Shown here piece by piece: positions 8,683 to 16,663 of a stretch of 48,940 nt of DNA; position 1 is the first letter of the stretch, and each line of letters opens with the position of its first letter. The stretch covers positions 1 through 48,940 of the forward strand of contig QHBZ01000254.1 of NCBI GenBank assembly GCA_003244055.1, in the 5' to 3' direction. The notes beneath the pieces are model-generated. The model saw only the letters and a list, made by a program, of their open reading frames with translations. It was not told where the DNA came from and ran no database searches. Both the position numbers and the translations under genes were made by a program. This DNA is from Pseudonocardiales bacterium (lineage in GTDB: Bacteria; Actinomycetota; Actinomycetes; Mycobacteriales; Pseudonocardiaceae).

Positions 8683-8970
8683 TCAACCCCACTTCATCAG
8701 GATCACCCACACCAGTGCGGCGGGAATAATCAGGATCCCGATCACGGTCCCAGCGGTGCCCATGCCGTTGAGGATTGGTTCCACGATTGGCGGGAGGACG
8801 ATCGCCGCCAGGATGCCTAGGATGATCTTGGCGCCGTTCGACAGGCCCGGACTTGCAGGCCGAGGGACCGGCGCGGGCTCCGGTGGAGTGACCGGTGGAG
8901 GCGTTGACCAGGGATCGTACGGACTCGGTTGCTCCCACGGGGTCGGCGGTGGTGGATCGTTCCAGGCCAT
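8683..8970 (-). CDS. Small proline-rich membrane protein
   Basis: From ATG 8970 (95 aa): a long Pro-rich leader (MAWNDPPPPTPWEQPSPYDP) and then two hydrophobic helices (IILGILAAIVLPPIVEPIL and GTVIGILIIPAALVWVILM). Convergent with the preceding two-gene unit, with stops 2 nt apart. The longer frame to 9087 has no membrane or protein character before MAWN. Function unknown. Confidence 0.65.
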   Translation of the reverse strand: MAWNDPPPPTPWEQPSPYDPWSTPPPVTPPEPAPVPRPASPGLSNGAKIILGILAAIVLPPIVEPILNGMGTAGTVIGILIIPAALVWVILMKWG

Positions 8971-9070
8971 GCGATCGACGCTACCCCCAACGGGTGACGC
9001 TGAACCGCCGCAAACGGGTGAAACGGGCACGAGTTGCAAACGAGCGAACGTATGTGCGCACAATTGGCCG

Positions 9071-9343
9071 ATGCCCGAATTGCTCATCCTGCCTGCCGGG
9101 GCATTGCCCCGCGACCCGGAGATTCCCGTCTACGTCGCCGGAACCCCCGTTGGCCGAATGAACGCGCCAATTGGGCCAAAATGCGTGGGGTGTTCCGCCA
9201 CGGATCGAGCCCGGTTTGATGCCCCTCGGCCGTTCCTGTGCACCCTTTGTGCGCGTTCGTCGCGATCTCACGCATCGACTTCCGAGAGGTTGTACAGTAG
9301 ACAACCCGAGCCGGATGGGCGCATCATTCCGCCCGCTGTATAA
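9071..9343 (+). CDS. Small putative zinc-ribbon protein
   Basis: A 90-aa frame from ATG 9071 (MPELLILPAGALPRDPEIPV). It contains CVGCSATDRARFDAPRPFLC then TLC, a CxxC-x15-CxxC arrangement able to bind one zinc. Divergent from the small membrane gene at 8970. Small zinc-ribbon proteins are frequent in actinomycete mobile elements. Identification rests on the cysteine spacing only. Confidence 0.45.
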   Translation: MPELLILPAGALPRDPEIPVYVAGTPVGRMNAPIGPKCVGCSATDRARFDAPRPFLCTLCARSSRSHASTSERLYSRQPEPDGRIIPPAV

Positions 9344-9390
9344 AAAATCGGCCGGCACCCCCGCCTTGCAAGTAGGGGAACCGGCCAAGA
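9344..9390 (-). terminator. Intrinsic terminator for the PadR operon
   Basis: Read on the minus strand: GGCCGG, a second stem CCCC/GGGG, then CCGGCC, followed by GATTTTTTAT. This is a GC-rich stem closed by a U-tract, about 70 nt beyond the stop of the gene ending at 9457. Confidence 0.7.
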
Positions 9391-9456
9391 GATCTGAATG
9401 CCGAGAGTAGCAACTCCGTACCGCCGTTGTCACGTTTCCAAGCTGACTGCGCCATC

Positions 9457-10293
9457 TCAGATGCGAACCGCCTCTCCTAAGGCCTTGCGTAACTTCCACG
9501 CGCTGGCCAACACCCTCAACGCGTACCCCCACCGCTGCCGACGCGGCAGCTCGACCAACTCAACGCCGAATTCCTCGCGGTAGCGCGGTCGCTGCGCTAC
9601 GGGCAGGAGCCGCACCGCCAGCGCAACCAATCCACTAGCCGCCCGCCCCGGCATCGAACGGGCACCACCAGCGACCACCGCACCTGCCCCAGACGCCGTC
9701 GAGCCGCGGCCGCGGCTGCCCTCGAGGGCGAGAGCGAGTGCGTTGACGAGATCACCGTCGCGGTAGAGGTCGCCGCTGATCTCGGTGGCGAGGTCGCGGG
9801 CGCGGTCGAGGTCGGCAAGGGCGCTGACGCAGGCGCGGTCGAGGGTGTTGACGAGATCACTGTGGCCATAGCTGTCGCGACAGCTGCCGCGCCTGAGGTT
9901 GTTGATGGCGGCGGCGAGGTCGCGGCCGCGGTCGGGATCGAAGTCGGCAAGGGCGCTGACGCGGACGCTGACGAGATTGATGAAGCGGACTATGCCGAGG
10001 TCGGAATCGGCAAGGTCGGTGGAGCGGCTACGGAGAAACGCGCGGGCGAAGGCGCGGGCACTGTAGAGGGAGTTGACGAGATCGAGGGCGCGGGCGAGGT
10101 CGTCACTCCGGTCGAGGTTGCGGTTGAGGGCACGAGCGCGCTTGAGGGCGCGGGCGAGATCGCGAGCGAGGTTTCGGAGGCCGGTGCGGGTGAGCTGGCG
10201 GGCAGTGGCGAGGTCGCGGGTGCTGGTTTGGGCACGGTCGAGGGCGCTGACGAGCTTGCTGGCGTGAGCGTGAGCGCGAGTGGCACGCCGCAT
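9457..10293 (-). CDS. Low-complexity helical-repeat protein paired with PadR
   Basis: From ATG 10293 (278 aa), overlapping the PadR stop as TGATG. Residues about 10-190 are built almost entirely of Ala, Arg, Asp and Leu in a heptad-like rhythm (RDLARDLARALKRARALNRN, DLARALDLVNSLY), predicting a long alpha-solenoid or coiled coil. Residues about 215-278 are a conserved tail (ALAVRLLPVAQRPRYREEFG then VELVELPRRQRWGYALRVLA) that I associate with PadR-linked actinobacterial proteins. PadR probably represses the pair. The role is unknown; membrane or signal-transduction association is only a guess. Confidence 0.7.
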   Translation of the reverse strand: MRRATRAHAHASKLVSALDRAQTSTRDLATARQLTRTGLRNLARDLARALKRARALNRNLDRSDDLARALDLVNSLYSARAFARAFLRSRSTDLADSDLGIVRFINLVSVRVSALADFDPDRGRDLAAAINNLRRGSCRDSYGHSDLVNTLDRACVSALADLDRARDLATEISGDLYRDGDLVNALALALEGSRGRGSTASGAGAVVAGGARSMPGRAASGLVALAVRLLPVAQRPRYREEFGVELVELPRRQRWGYALRVLASAWKLRKALGEAVRI

Positions 10294-10634
10294 CACGACG
10301 TCCCTCCGGCTAGGCCTGGACGCAGCCGGTTCACCAAAGCCTTGGGAGTGTGAACCCGGGCAAGGGCGGTGCGGACACACTGGGCACCCTCGGGGCTGAG
10401 GCGGTAGTAGCGGCGCCGGGGCCGGCCCTCCTTGACCGGGTCGATGTCCTCCCAGCGGCTGTCCAGCCACCCGCAGCCTTCAAGCCGGGCCAGAATGGGG
10501 TGGACAGTGCCGCTGGGCAACTCCGCAGCCTGGCCGATCTGCAGTCCGTACATCTCCTGGGTGGGCTCGGCGAGCAGCACCCGGAGCACCAGCTGCGTCG
10601 GCAACGTCATCCGCGGGCCGAAACCGGTAGCCAT
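10293..10634 (-). CDS. PadR-family transcriptional regulator
   Basis: A 113-aa winged-helix repressor: LPTQLVLRVLLAEPTQEMYG then LQIGQAAELPSGTVHPILAR form the helix-turn-helix, and RPRRRYYRLSPEG is the wing. Complete for the short PadR class. It is the first gene of a two-gene operon with the repeat protein downstream. A perfect operator-like palindrome lies 8 nt upstream of its start (10642-10664), so autoregulation is likely. A terminator at 9344-9390 closes the unit. Confidence 0.9.
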   Translation of the reverse strand: MATGFGPRMTLPTQLVLRVLLAEPTQEMYGLQIGQAAELPSGTVHPILARLEGCGWLDSRWEDIDPVKEGRPRRRYYRLSPEGAQCVRTALARVHTPKALVNRLRPGLAGGTS

Positions 10635-10641
10635 ACTACTA

Positions 10642-10664
10642 CTCTACCTAGCTCCTAGGTAGAG
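10642..10664 (-). promoter_or_regulatory. Probable PadR operator
   Basis: CTCTACCTAG-CTC-CTAGGTAGAG: two 10-bp arms that are exact reverse complements, 3-bp spacer. It begins 8 nt upstream of the padR start codon, where it would overlap the promoter or 5' leader. Confidence 0.75.
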
Positions 10665-10734
10665 AACAACCCCAGGAGTTTGTCATACCGCTGCGGTGGT
10701 GTCAGTGAGGTTCGGTGAACCGGATCCGGTGTGG

Positions 10735-10970
10735 TGTGCTGGGCTGGGTGCCGGTGCTGCGGTTGGCTGAGGGTGCTGCATGCGGCCGCCCAGCAGCGGG
10801 TTTGGCTTGTGGACTGTGTCGGCACTGCCGCTGCGAACGCCGGGGCGATGATCGCTTCGGTGGTAGGGGGCATGGTGGTGGGTGCTGACCCGATCGGTGA
10901 CTTGGGGAGTGATCGGGCGCGGGACATTGCCGGGTCTTGTTCGGTTGGAACGGAGGCTCGCCGGAGCTAG
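10735..10970 (+). pseudogene. Fragment of an IS1380-like transposase
   Basis: The frame contains GTAAANAGAMIASVVGGMVV then GADPIGDLG, which matches the ANAG...AGMxxGADSIDDxxLLR segment of IS1380-type transposases. It breaks off just after this point (SDRARDIAGSC), where the family would continue LLRHG. About 60 of roughly 450 residues remain. Confidence 0.5.
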
Positions 10971-10979
10971 GCGACCTCA

Positions 10980-11716
10980 TTACTTGCAGCTCGACCGATC
11001 ACGGACACAGATGCCCGCGCCAAGAGTGCGCCACCGGGCGCAGCCTTCCAGACTGGCGCTTAACATGATCATCGTCAGCGAGCCGTCAGTGGAAGGAACG
11101 CAACCAGTACGCACGGGTCGATACACACCGGCACGTCGCCGCAGTTCAGCGCACGTAAGGACACTCCCAGGTACGTGCACGCACGGCCAATCCGCGTTCA
11201 CACCGAAGAGCACAACCGATTTAAGATCAACAACGCAGTGCCTCCGGCGGGCCTCGCTCCGGGATGGTTCCCCGCGCCGGCCGTGAGAGTGGTGGGCACC
11301 AGGGTGGCGCGGGTATCCCGTCGCGTCGACGCCGAAGGTGTAGCGGGTCAGGCGCAGGGGTCGACGTCATTCAGCCGTCGGGTGCTCCACCTCGACCCCT
11401 GAGCCTGACCCGCTTCAGGACGAGCCCGCCGACGCGACGGGATACCCGCTTCAGTCCTCACTTTTCTACGAGGGCACAACCATCGTCGTGCTGTCCGCGT
11501 GCTGTAAGGAGCGGTCAATAGCGGGTAGCTGCGGTACCTCAAGGTGCAGCCCATCGGCAGGTCAGCGGGTACCACCTGGCACGGTAGGGAGATTCCCAAG
11601 CTCTAGACGGACCGCAGGTAGGTGACGTAGTTGTCGACTACTGGCCGCGCTGTAGTCCGGGACGTGTCCAGGGAGCACGCCGGTGGGGACGATGAGCAGG
11701 ACGGCAACGCGGCGTA
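10980..11716. other. Non-coding stretch with a large palindrome
   Basis: No credible gene. It holds the nested inverted repeat at 11309-11449 and one copy of a 16-mer (11035-11050) that recurs at 12043-12058. Located between IS debris and the recombinase block, it may carry the element's non-coding cis sites. Confidence 0.5.
11309..11449. repeat. Nested double inverted repeat (141 bp)
   Basis: Outer arms: GCGGGTATCCCGTCGCGTCG at 11309-11328 and its exact reverse complement at 11430-11449 (20 of 20). Inner arms: 11343-11364 and 11392-11413 pair at 21 of 22 positions (GCGGGTCAGGCGCAGGGG...). Both right arms are followed by CTTCAG. No U-tract and no coding frame are present. It could be a single-strand origin, transfer site or defective mobile element. 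Confidence 0.85.
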
Positions 11717-11959
11717 TCAGTCGTTGTCCGGCTGGTATTCGTTTTTCTCGTAATACTCGAGGAGGTCGACGAACGTCGGATAGTCATAGGTGACCAGCTC
11801 GTCGCCCTCCCACTTGGCGCCTAGCTCCTCGGCCCACTCCACCTCGTTAAGACCGAGCGGCGCCTCCTCCGACCAGCGGAACGGCACCATCGTGCTGACC
11901 TTGTTACGCCGACCCAGAACCACCCGTTCGCCCTCTGCTTTTGGCGCTGTCACAGGCAC
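11717..11959 (-). CDS. Small acidic hypothetical protein
   Basis: From GTG 11959 about 80 aa. The C-terminal portion is protein-like and strongly acidic: VSTMVPFRWSEEAPLGLNEV then EWAEELGAKWEGDELVTYDY and FVDLLEYYEKNEYQPDND. The longer frame to 12178 is arginine- and serine-rich and not protein-like, hence the late start. A GTG at 11953 is equally possible. No family is recognised. It lies downstream of the recombinase on the same strand but more than 250 nt away from the small ORF. Confidence 0.55.
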   Translation of the reverse strand: MPVTAPKAEGERVVLGRRNKVSTMVPFRWSEEAPLGLNEVEWAEELGAKWEGDELVTYDYPTFVDLLEYYEKNEYQPDND

Positions 11960-12229
11960 CGATCGTACTCCCGAGGCTCGGTGGTCAACAGCGATTCCCA
12001 GCGGCCCTACTTGACCACGAGGTGAAGCCGCTGACGGCGCAGCGGGCGCAGCCTTCCAAGCTGGGCTCCGGCCGCAAGGAGACAGGTGTTCCCACGGCTG
12101 GCTTGCGCTCCTGGCTGGCTGAACTCGACCGGATCGGGAGACGACTACGACTTGTCTCTGAGCCGGTTCTCTTGCCACCGACGACCAAGCGTGCAGGACC
12201 GAGCCCTGCAGATGGAGCTGACTCGTCGG

Positions 12230-12472
12230 CTATCGATAGTCGTCTTCGTCGAAGGGAAACCGCAGTGACCGCATCGTTGCCTCGTCGCGCTGAGTAGTCA
12301 GATGCTCGCGCTCCGCAGCTCCGTGGTGAACTGCATTGTGGAACAGATTCCGGGATGGTCGCGTAATTGGTCTGGGGTCAGTGCCGTCTGACGCCAGCTG
12401 CCGCTCTTCTGCTTGCCCAGCCGTGCGGAACAACCCATCGTCTTGGCCGTACGGTGTTACCTGATCAGTCAA
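12230..12472 (-). CDS. Small ORF coupled to the serine recombinase
   Basis: An 80-codon frame starting at TTG 12472, which overlaps the recombinase stop as TTGA. The product is hydrophilic (MTDQVTPYGQDDGLFRTAGQ...SLRFPFDEDDYR) with no known motif. The exact overlap suggests translational coupling. The small size and unknown family keep confidence low. An excision or accessory role is possible but unproven. Confidence 0.4.
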   Translation of the reverse strand: MTDQVTPYGQDDGLFRTAGQAEERQLASDGTDPRPITRPSRNLFHNAVHHGAAEREHLTTQRDEATMRSLRFPFDEDDYR

Positions 12473-14178
12473 AGTTCGCGCCTTTCATCCGTCGAGGACG
12501 AGGCGGGTGGATAGTGCGCAAGTCCCCCCTCGGACACAGACACTACGCACACGGATGATGTTGGTCGGGTTTCGGCTAGTACGGTGTGTTCGGTGTGGTT
12601 GTAGGTGAGGCGGACGCCAAGTTCGCGGTAGACCTCCGCTTTGTCTGCCGGGTCGGCGTGGTGCAAGACGTCCAGCAGGCCACCGAGCGTGTTGACCATC
12701 GCGTGGATGTCGTCTCGGCTCATCTGTCGGTTTTCACCGTGGCGACTGGTGAGGGTGGCCAGCCTTGCCTCCGCAACTGTGCGTTGCTGCTGCACTTCTC
12801 GGCTCCATGTCACCACGAGTGCGGGATCGGCGCCTGCTTCGAGAGCTGCTCGATGGCGGGCGAGTTTGCATTCGCATTCGGTGATCGTTCGTCGCGTCGC
12901 CTCGAGGGCGGGAGTGTGGTCAGGTTGTGCGTCCTGTAACGCCGTTAGGGACTGCTCGATGCGATGGGGGGTGAATGCTTCTGCCAGCCAGGTGTCGAGT
13001 GGGTCGAGGACTGCGTTTTCGCGCACGTAGACGGTGAGTGGGTGATCGATGTTGTTTCCCACCGCGTACTCGTTGGGGAAGCGGCATCGGTAATGGGCTC
13101 GTCCGTGGTTCCAGTTGCCCTGCATGCGTCGGCCACAGGCAGCGCAGACCATGAGTCCTTTCAGCGCGTAGTGGTGTCGGGTCCGTAGCGTGCGTCCGGT
13201 CGACCTCGGGCCCCGTGACCCCAGCCGGAGCTGGGCTTCGTGGAAGATCTCTGGACTCACGAGCGCTGGGTGGACCTGCTGATCGGAAAAGATCCACTCC
13301 TCGCGGGGGTTCCAGGCCAGGGCGGTCCGATGCCCGAGGGCGACATCCTCGACATCGATGAGCGATTCCTGTTTGCGTTGTTTGTTCCATACCTGGTACC
13401 CGGTGTAGCGCGGGTTGCCCAAGATGGTGCGGACCGCGCTCTTGGACCACGCCAGGCCACACCGATGGGTGTTGCGGTCCGGGTCATACCCCGACGGGGA
13501 CGGGATGTCATCAGCAGTCAGGCGCTGCGCGAGGGCATAGATGCCAATACCCATCAAGTAGTCGTGGAAGATCCGCTGTACCACGGGTGTGGTGACTGGG
13601 TCCGACTCTAACCGCTTGAGCTGCTTGCCCTCTGCCGCTTTCGCGGGATTGGGATGCGGCCCAGCGTCGACCAACTGGTACCCGTAGGGTGGGCGGCCGC
13701 CCAGGTAGCGGCCTTCCACCTGTGCTTGGGCGGCCATCGCGGAGCGAACGCGGATCTTGATCCGGGTTCGCTCCCCTTTGCTCATCCCCCCGAACACCGA
13801 CATCACCAGGTCATGGGCCTCGGACTCCGGATCGATCATTCCTCCTACCTCGGGAACCCACAGTTGCACGTTGTAGTGGACGAAGACGGGGAAGGTGAGT
13901 CCGTATTGGTTGCCGTAGAAGGCCCGCTGAGGTTCCCCGATCACCACCGCCTCGAACCCCCGCTGCGGGTTCTTCAGCGCGTCGAGCAGCAGGGCTGCTT
14001 GAGGTCGGCGTTTCCAGGGGATCGAGCGCGACTGCCCGACGTCGAAGAACTCGGCCACGATCTCACCGTGACGCTCACTCAGTGCGCGGGCCCGCGCGAT
14101 CTGCCAGTTGCGGGACGCCTCCGGGTCCTGTTGATCCTCCGTGGACACCCGCCCATAGAACGCGAACCGCGCTATCAC
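12469..14178 (-). CDS. Large serine recombinase (integrase) of a mobile element
   Basis: Site-specific integrase of the resolvase/invertase type. GTG 14178 is chosen for its GGGAGG box 8-9 nt upstream, giving 569 aa; the longer frame to 14253 has no such site. Order: resolvase catalytic domain with FYGRVSTEDQQ (Ser12), Recombinase domain (GRPPYGYQLV, ILGNPRYTGYQVW), zinc ribbon (VCAACGRRM...YRCRF), a long coiled coil, and a tail ending EGGLAHY. All expected parts are present. The last codons lie on an AGTCCCCCCTCGGACAC sequence also found at the end of a second recombinase at 48.4 kb. Probably the integrase of the 12-23 kb conjugative block. Confidence 0.93.
   Translation of the reverse strand: MIARFAFYGRVSTEDQQDPEASRNWQIARARALSERHGEIVAEFFDVGQSRSIPWKRRPQAALLLDALKNPQRGFEAVVIGEPQRAFYGNQYGLTFPVFVHYNVQLWVPEVGGMIDPESEAHDLVMSVFGGMSKGERTRIKIRVRSAMAAQAQVEGRYLGGRPPYGYQLVDAGPHPNPAKAAEGKQLKRLESDPVTTPVVQRIFHDYLMGIGIYALAQRLTADDIPSPSGYDPDRNTHRCGLAWSKSAVRTILGNPRYTGYQVWNKQRKQESLIDVEDVALGHRTALAWNPREEWIFSDQQVHPALVSPEIFHEAQLRLGSRGPRSTGRTLRTRHHYALKGLMVCAACGRRMQGNWNHGRAHYRCRFPNEYAVGNNIDHPLTVYVRENAVLDPLDTWLAEAFTPHRIEQSLTALQDAQPDHTPALEATRRTITECECKLARHRAALEAGADPALVVTWSREVQQQRTVAEARLATLTSRHGENRQMSRDDIHAMVNTLGGLLDVLHHADPADKAEVYRELGVRLTYNHTEHTVLAETRPTSSVCVVSVSEGGLAHYPPASSSTDERREL
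12521..12546. repeat. Putative attachment-site sequence at the recombinase 3' end
   Basis: AGTCCCCCCTCGGACAC (12521-12537) plus CACTAC (12541-12546) recur at 48404-48429, 23 of 26 positions equal. The plus strand reads CAAGTCCCCCCTCGGACAC, which resembles the T-arm and acceptor 3' end of a tRNA. Confidence 0.6.
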
Positions 14179-14182
14179 GTCG

Positions 14183-14392
14183 CTAGCCTCCCTTATCGTG
14201 ATCGTCCACACATAGTGATGGTGACCTGTCTGCCTGTCGAGCCTCGCGCCCACGGCTTCGGTGTACGTTGCCCAGCAGCCGTAGCAGCGCTGCGGCAGCT
14301 TGCGGGGTGAGCACCGGTGGGTGTTCTGGGAGCACCACGCTGATCTGTTCGTCGCCGATGTTCCGAGGCCTTCGCCGTCGAGTGGCCTTCAT
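14183..14392 (-). CDS. Small hypothetical protein upstream of the recombinase
   Basis: From ATG 14392 (69 aa): MKATRRRRPRNIGDEQISVV then LPEHPPVLTPQAAAALLRLL, followed by a basic tail. The segment PVLTPQAAAALLRLL is a pattern I associate with small proteins encoded just upstream of integrases in actinomycete elements. The gene ends 4 nt before the recombinase GTG, so co-expression is likely. A control or directionality role is possible, but no excisionase motif can be assigned. Confidence 0.6.
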   Translation of the reverse strand: MKATRRRRPRNIGDEQISVVLPEHPPVLTPQAAAALLRLLGNVHRSRGREARQADRSPSLCVDDHDKGG

Positions 14393-14833
14393 GACCACCC
14401 ATGCCCGCGAGCACGTCGCGGTTGGTGGTGGCCAACGGTCGACTCCAGTGATTCTGCCAGCTGGGTCCACTGGCCCCTGACCAGAACACGGACGTGGGTC
14501 CGGGATACCGCTGTGAGCCCTGCCAGCATGCAGTCAGCGGAGTGCTCGGCGCGAAGCAGATTCCGACCTGCCTCACGCTGGTGCAGATCATCATGGTCGG
14601 CACGGCCGAGGGGCCGGTCGAGGTGGATTTCTCGGCGTGGGTTTCCGCGAACGGTGATGCTGGGTGGTCTCGCTTTCTGTTGGGTTATGTCGGCGGCGTG
14701 GTGCCGCTGCTGGTGACGGGTCGAGTGGTCCTCCTTTCCTCGGCGGGTGTTGGTCCGCGCGGACGTCCGTGGGGCGGGTGCGCCTATGCGTGCAGGCGCG
14801 TGCGAGGCGCGGACGTCCGCGCGGACGAACGGG
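14393..14833. other. Intergenic stretch with a tra-proximal inverted repeat
   Basis: No credible gene. It separates the TraB-like gene from the integrase pair and carries the perfect 17-bp inverted repeat at 14753-14826. Confidence 0.5.
14753..14826. repeat. Perfect 17-bp inverted repeat beside the TraB gene
   Basis: GTCCGCGCGGACGTCCG (14753-14769) and its exact reverse complement (14810-14826). Each arm is itself made of two palindromes, GTCCGCGCGGAC and CGGACGTCCG, the latter holding the GGACGTCC core also seen upstream of both HTH regulators. It begins 8 nt beyond the TraB stop. Candidate transfer (clt-like) site, operator or termination structure. Confidence 0.7.
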
Positions 14834-16663
14834 TCATGGTTCGGGGTGGCTGGCGCGCCAGCGGCCCCGGGAGACCTGGACGGCGCGCCCGTCGGTGGCG
14901 TGGTCTTGGAGTCGGTCGTAGACCCAGGTGCGGCGCATGCCGGTCACCGTCATGAGATCGGGGACCGAACAGCCCTCCGGCGGGGCCTGCCGTAGCGCGG
15001 TCAGCAGCGCTGTGTCCGGGTCCTCACCGTCGGCAGGACCGGCCCCGGCAAGGGTCTCGCTGCTCTGCCTGGGCCGTGGGATGGATGGCTGCTGGTCATC
15101 AGTGCTGGGCGTGCTGTCGGGGGCCGCACGGGAGGCGTCATCAAGTCTGGGCCGGGTGGGGGCGTGGCGGGTGGCCAGGCTGGTGACGTCGGTGTCGGTG
15201 AGCAGGTAGGCGCGGGCTCGGCGTGGCACGGTGTGTTCGGGGGTGGAGATGAGGAATTTGCCGGGGGCGTCGAGGGTGTGGGCGTGCCACCCAGCGGCGA
15301 GCATGCCTTGGCCGAGCACGAGGTCGACGTCCCGGCGTTCCCGGACCCGCAGGCACACCCGGACGTCCATCTGCGAGCGGACCGCGCCAGAACCCATGGC
15401 CTTCTGAGTGGGTCGCTGGGTGGCCACCAGCAGGGTGACGGCCACGGCCCGGCCGCGCCGGGCGGTGGAGTCGGCGTGCCCCACGGCGGCGGGGGCATCA
15501 TCGCTAAGTTCGGCGTACTCGTCGATGACGACGACGAGCGCGGGCTGGGCCGGGCTGGGCTGCCACAGTCGCTGCCCGGCGTCAGCCAACCGGCTGGCGC
15601 GGGCCTCCAAGATAGCCACGGCGTCGGCGAGCAGTTCGGCTGCCTGGGCCGGGGTGGTGGCGAGTCGGTCGAGGCACGGTGCCCATGGCCCGAGTTCCAT
15701 CCCGCCCTTGAGGTCGACCCCCCAGAGCACGACGTCCGGGCAGCCGGTCAGCGAGGCGAGGATGGCGTTGAGGATGCCGCTCTTGCCGGCACCGGCGACC
15801 CCACCCACGAGCATGTGCCGGTGCGTCAGGGTGACGGCGACCGGGGAGGCGTCCTCGAACAGACCGAGCGGGATCGGCGCGGTGATCGTGCGTGGCTCGG
15901 TGCCGGAGGTGCTTGTGGGCCAGGCGATTGCGCGGGCGTGCGGGTCGGTGCTGAGGACTCGGATTAGGCAGTGGTCGGCGCGGGCGGGGTCGGGCTCGAC
16001 CCGGACGGCGCCGGGCCTGGTGCCGAGCCCGGACTCCAACGCGGGCATCTTGGCGATGACGTCGGCGGCTGTCTGCCCGCGGCACAGGCTGACGCGAGCG
16101 CGCCAGCCCCACAAGTCGACCACGGCCGACATGACTCGGGAGCCGTTGAGCCCGACGGCTTCGGCGATGTCGGGCCATGCTTCGAGGGTGCGCTCGACCC
16201 GGACCCGGGCGCGACGGCGTCGGTGCCGCCACCAGGGCATGGCGGCAGCGACGGTGCTGAGGACGAGCAGTGCGGGCAGCGACGCGGTACCGGGGCCGAC
16301 CGCGGTCGCGGCGGCCAGCCACAGCCCGGCCGCGCCGGTGACGGCGGCGGCGTAGGCACGCTCGATCCTGCGCAGGTCCGAGGTCAGCCGCTCCACGCAC
16401 CACAGCACGGCTGACCCCACGAGTGCGAGCAAGGCGATAACGGGTGCCCACCCGGAGAACCGCGGATGCAGGAACGCGGCGGTCAGCCCGGTGGCTGCCC
16501 CGAGGACGAGCGGGGCGAGCTCGGAGCGGTAGCGGTAGATCGCGCGGACCAGGGCTTCAAGGGTCTCGCCGGGGTATCGGTCGTCGACGAGCAGGGTGAG
16601 TGGCTCGCCCCTGACGTCGCGGCGGTGCAGGCGGCGGCGCATCCGCCGGGTTCGGCGGCTCAC
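14834..16663 (-). CDS. FtsK/SpoIIIE-type conjugal DNA translocase (TraB/TraSA-like)
   Basis: A 609-aa membrane ATPase of the class that moves double-stranded DNA between mycelial cells in actinomycete conjugative elements. Two to four transmembrane helices lie at about residues 48-90 and 105-143. The Walker A is GGVAGAGKS (287-295), the Walker B is ALVVVIDEYAEL (D381, E382), and a C-terminal winged helix (VPDLMTVTGMRRTWVYDRLQ) resembles the gamma domain that reads transfer-site repeats. GTG 16663 overlaps the stop of the 79-aa gene upstream (GTGA). Complete in length and motifs. It is the hallmark gene identifying this block as an actinomycete integrative conjugative element. Confidence 0.92.
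   Translation of the reverse strand: MSRRTRRMRRRLHRRDVRGEPLTLLVDDRYPGETLEALVRAIYRYRSELAPLVLGAATGLTAAFLHPRFSGWAPVIALLALVGSAVLWCVERLTSDLRRIERAYAAAVTGAAGLWLAAATAVGPGTASLPALLVLSTVAAAMPWWRHRRRRARVRVERTLEAWPDIAEAVGLNGSRVMSAVVDLWGWRARVSLCRGQTAADVIAKMPALESGLGTRPGAVRVEPDPARADHCLIRVLSTDPHARAIAWPTSTSGTEPRTITAPIPLGLFEDASPVAVTLTHRHMLVGGVAGAGKSGILNAILASLTGCPDVVLWGVDLKGGMELGPWAPCLDRLATTPAQAAELLADAVAILEARASRLADAGQRLWQPSPAQPALVVVIDEYAELSDDAPAAVGHADSTARRGRAVAVTLLVATQRPTQKAMGSGAVRSQMDVRVCLRVRERRDVDLVLGQGMLAAGWHAHTLDAPGKFLISTPEHTVPRRARAYLLTDTDVTSLATRHAPTRPRLDDASRAAPDSTPSTDDQQPSIPRPRQSSETLAGAGPADGEDPDTALLTALRQAPPEGCSVPDLMTVTGMRRTWVYDRLQDHATDGRAVQVSRGRWRASHPEP

Noticed and set aside
9784-10240. Array of GCGAGGTCG-like units resembling a CRISPR or tandem repeat
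   Set aside because: Units are irregular and follow codon rhythm of the ARDL protein; there are no equal repeats with unique spacers.
9862-10353. 163-codon plus-strand frame rich in Gly, Val, Ala and Glu
   Set aside because: Mirror of the repetitive ARDL gene on the other strand; its low complexity is inherited from that repeat.
13654-14310. 218-codon plus-strand frame
   Set aside because: Opposite strand of the serine recombinase catalytic region; no independent support.
15164-16414. Long plus-strand frames opposite the TraB-like gene
   Set aside because: Shadows; the minus-strand frame has membrane helices, Walker A and B and coupled neighbours.
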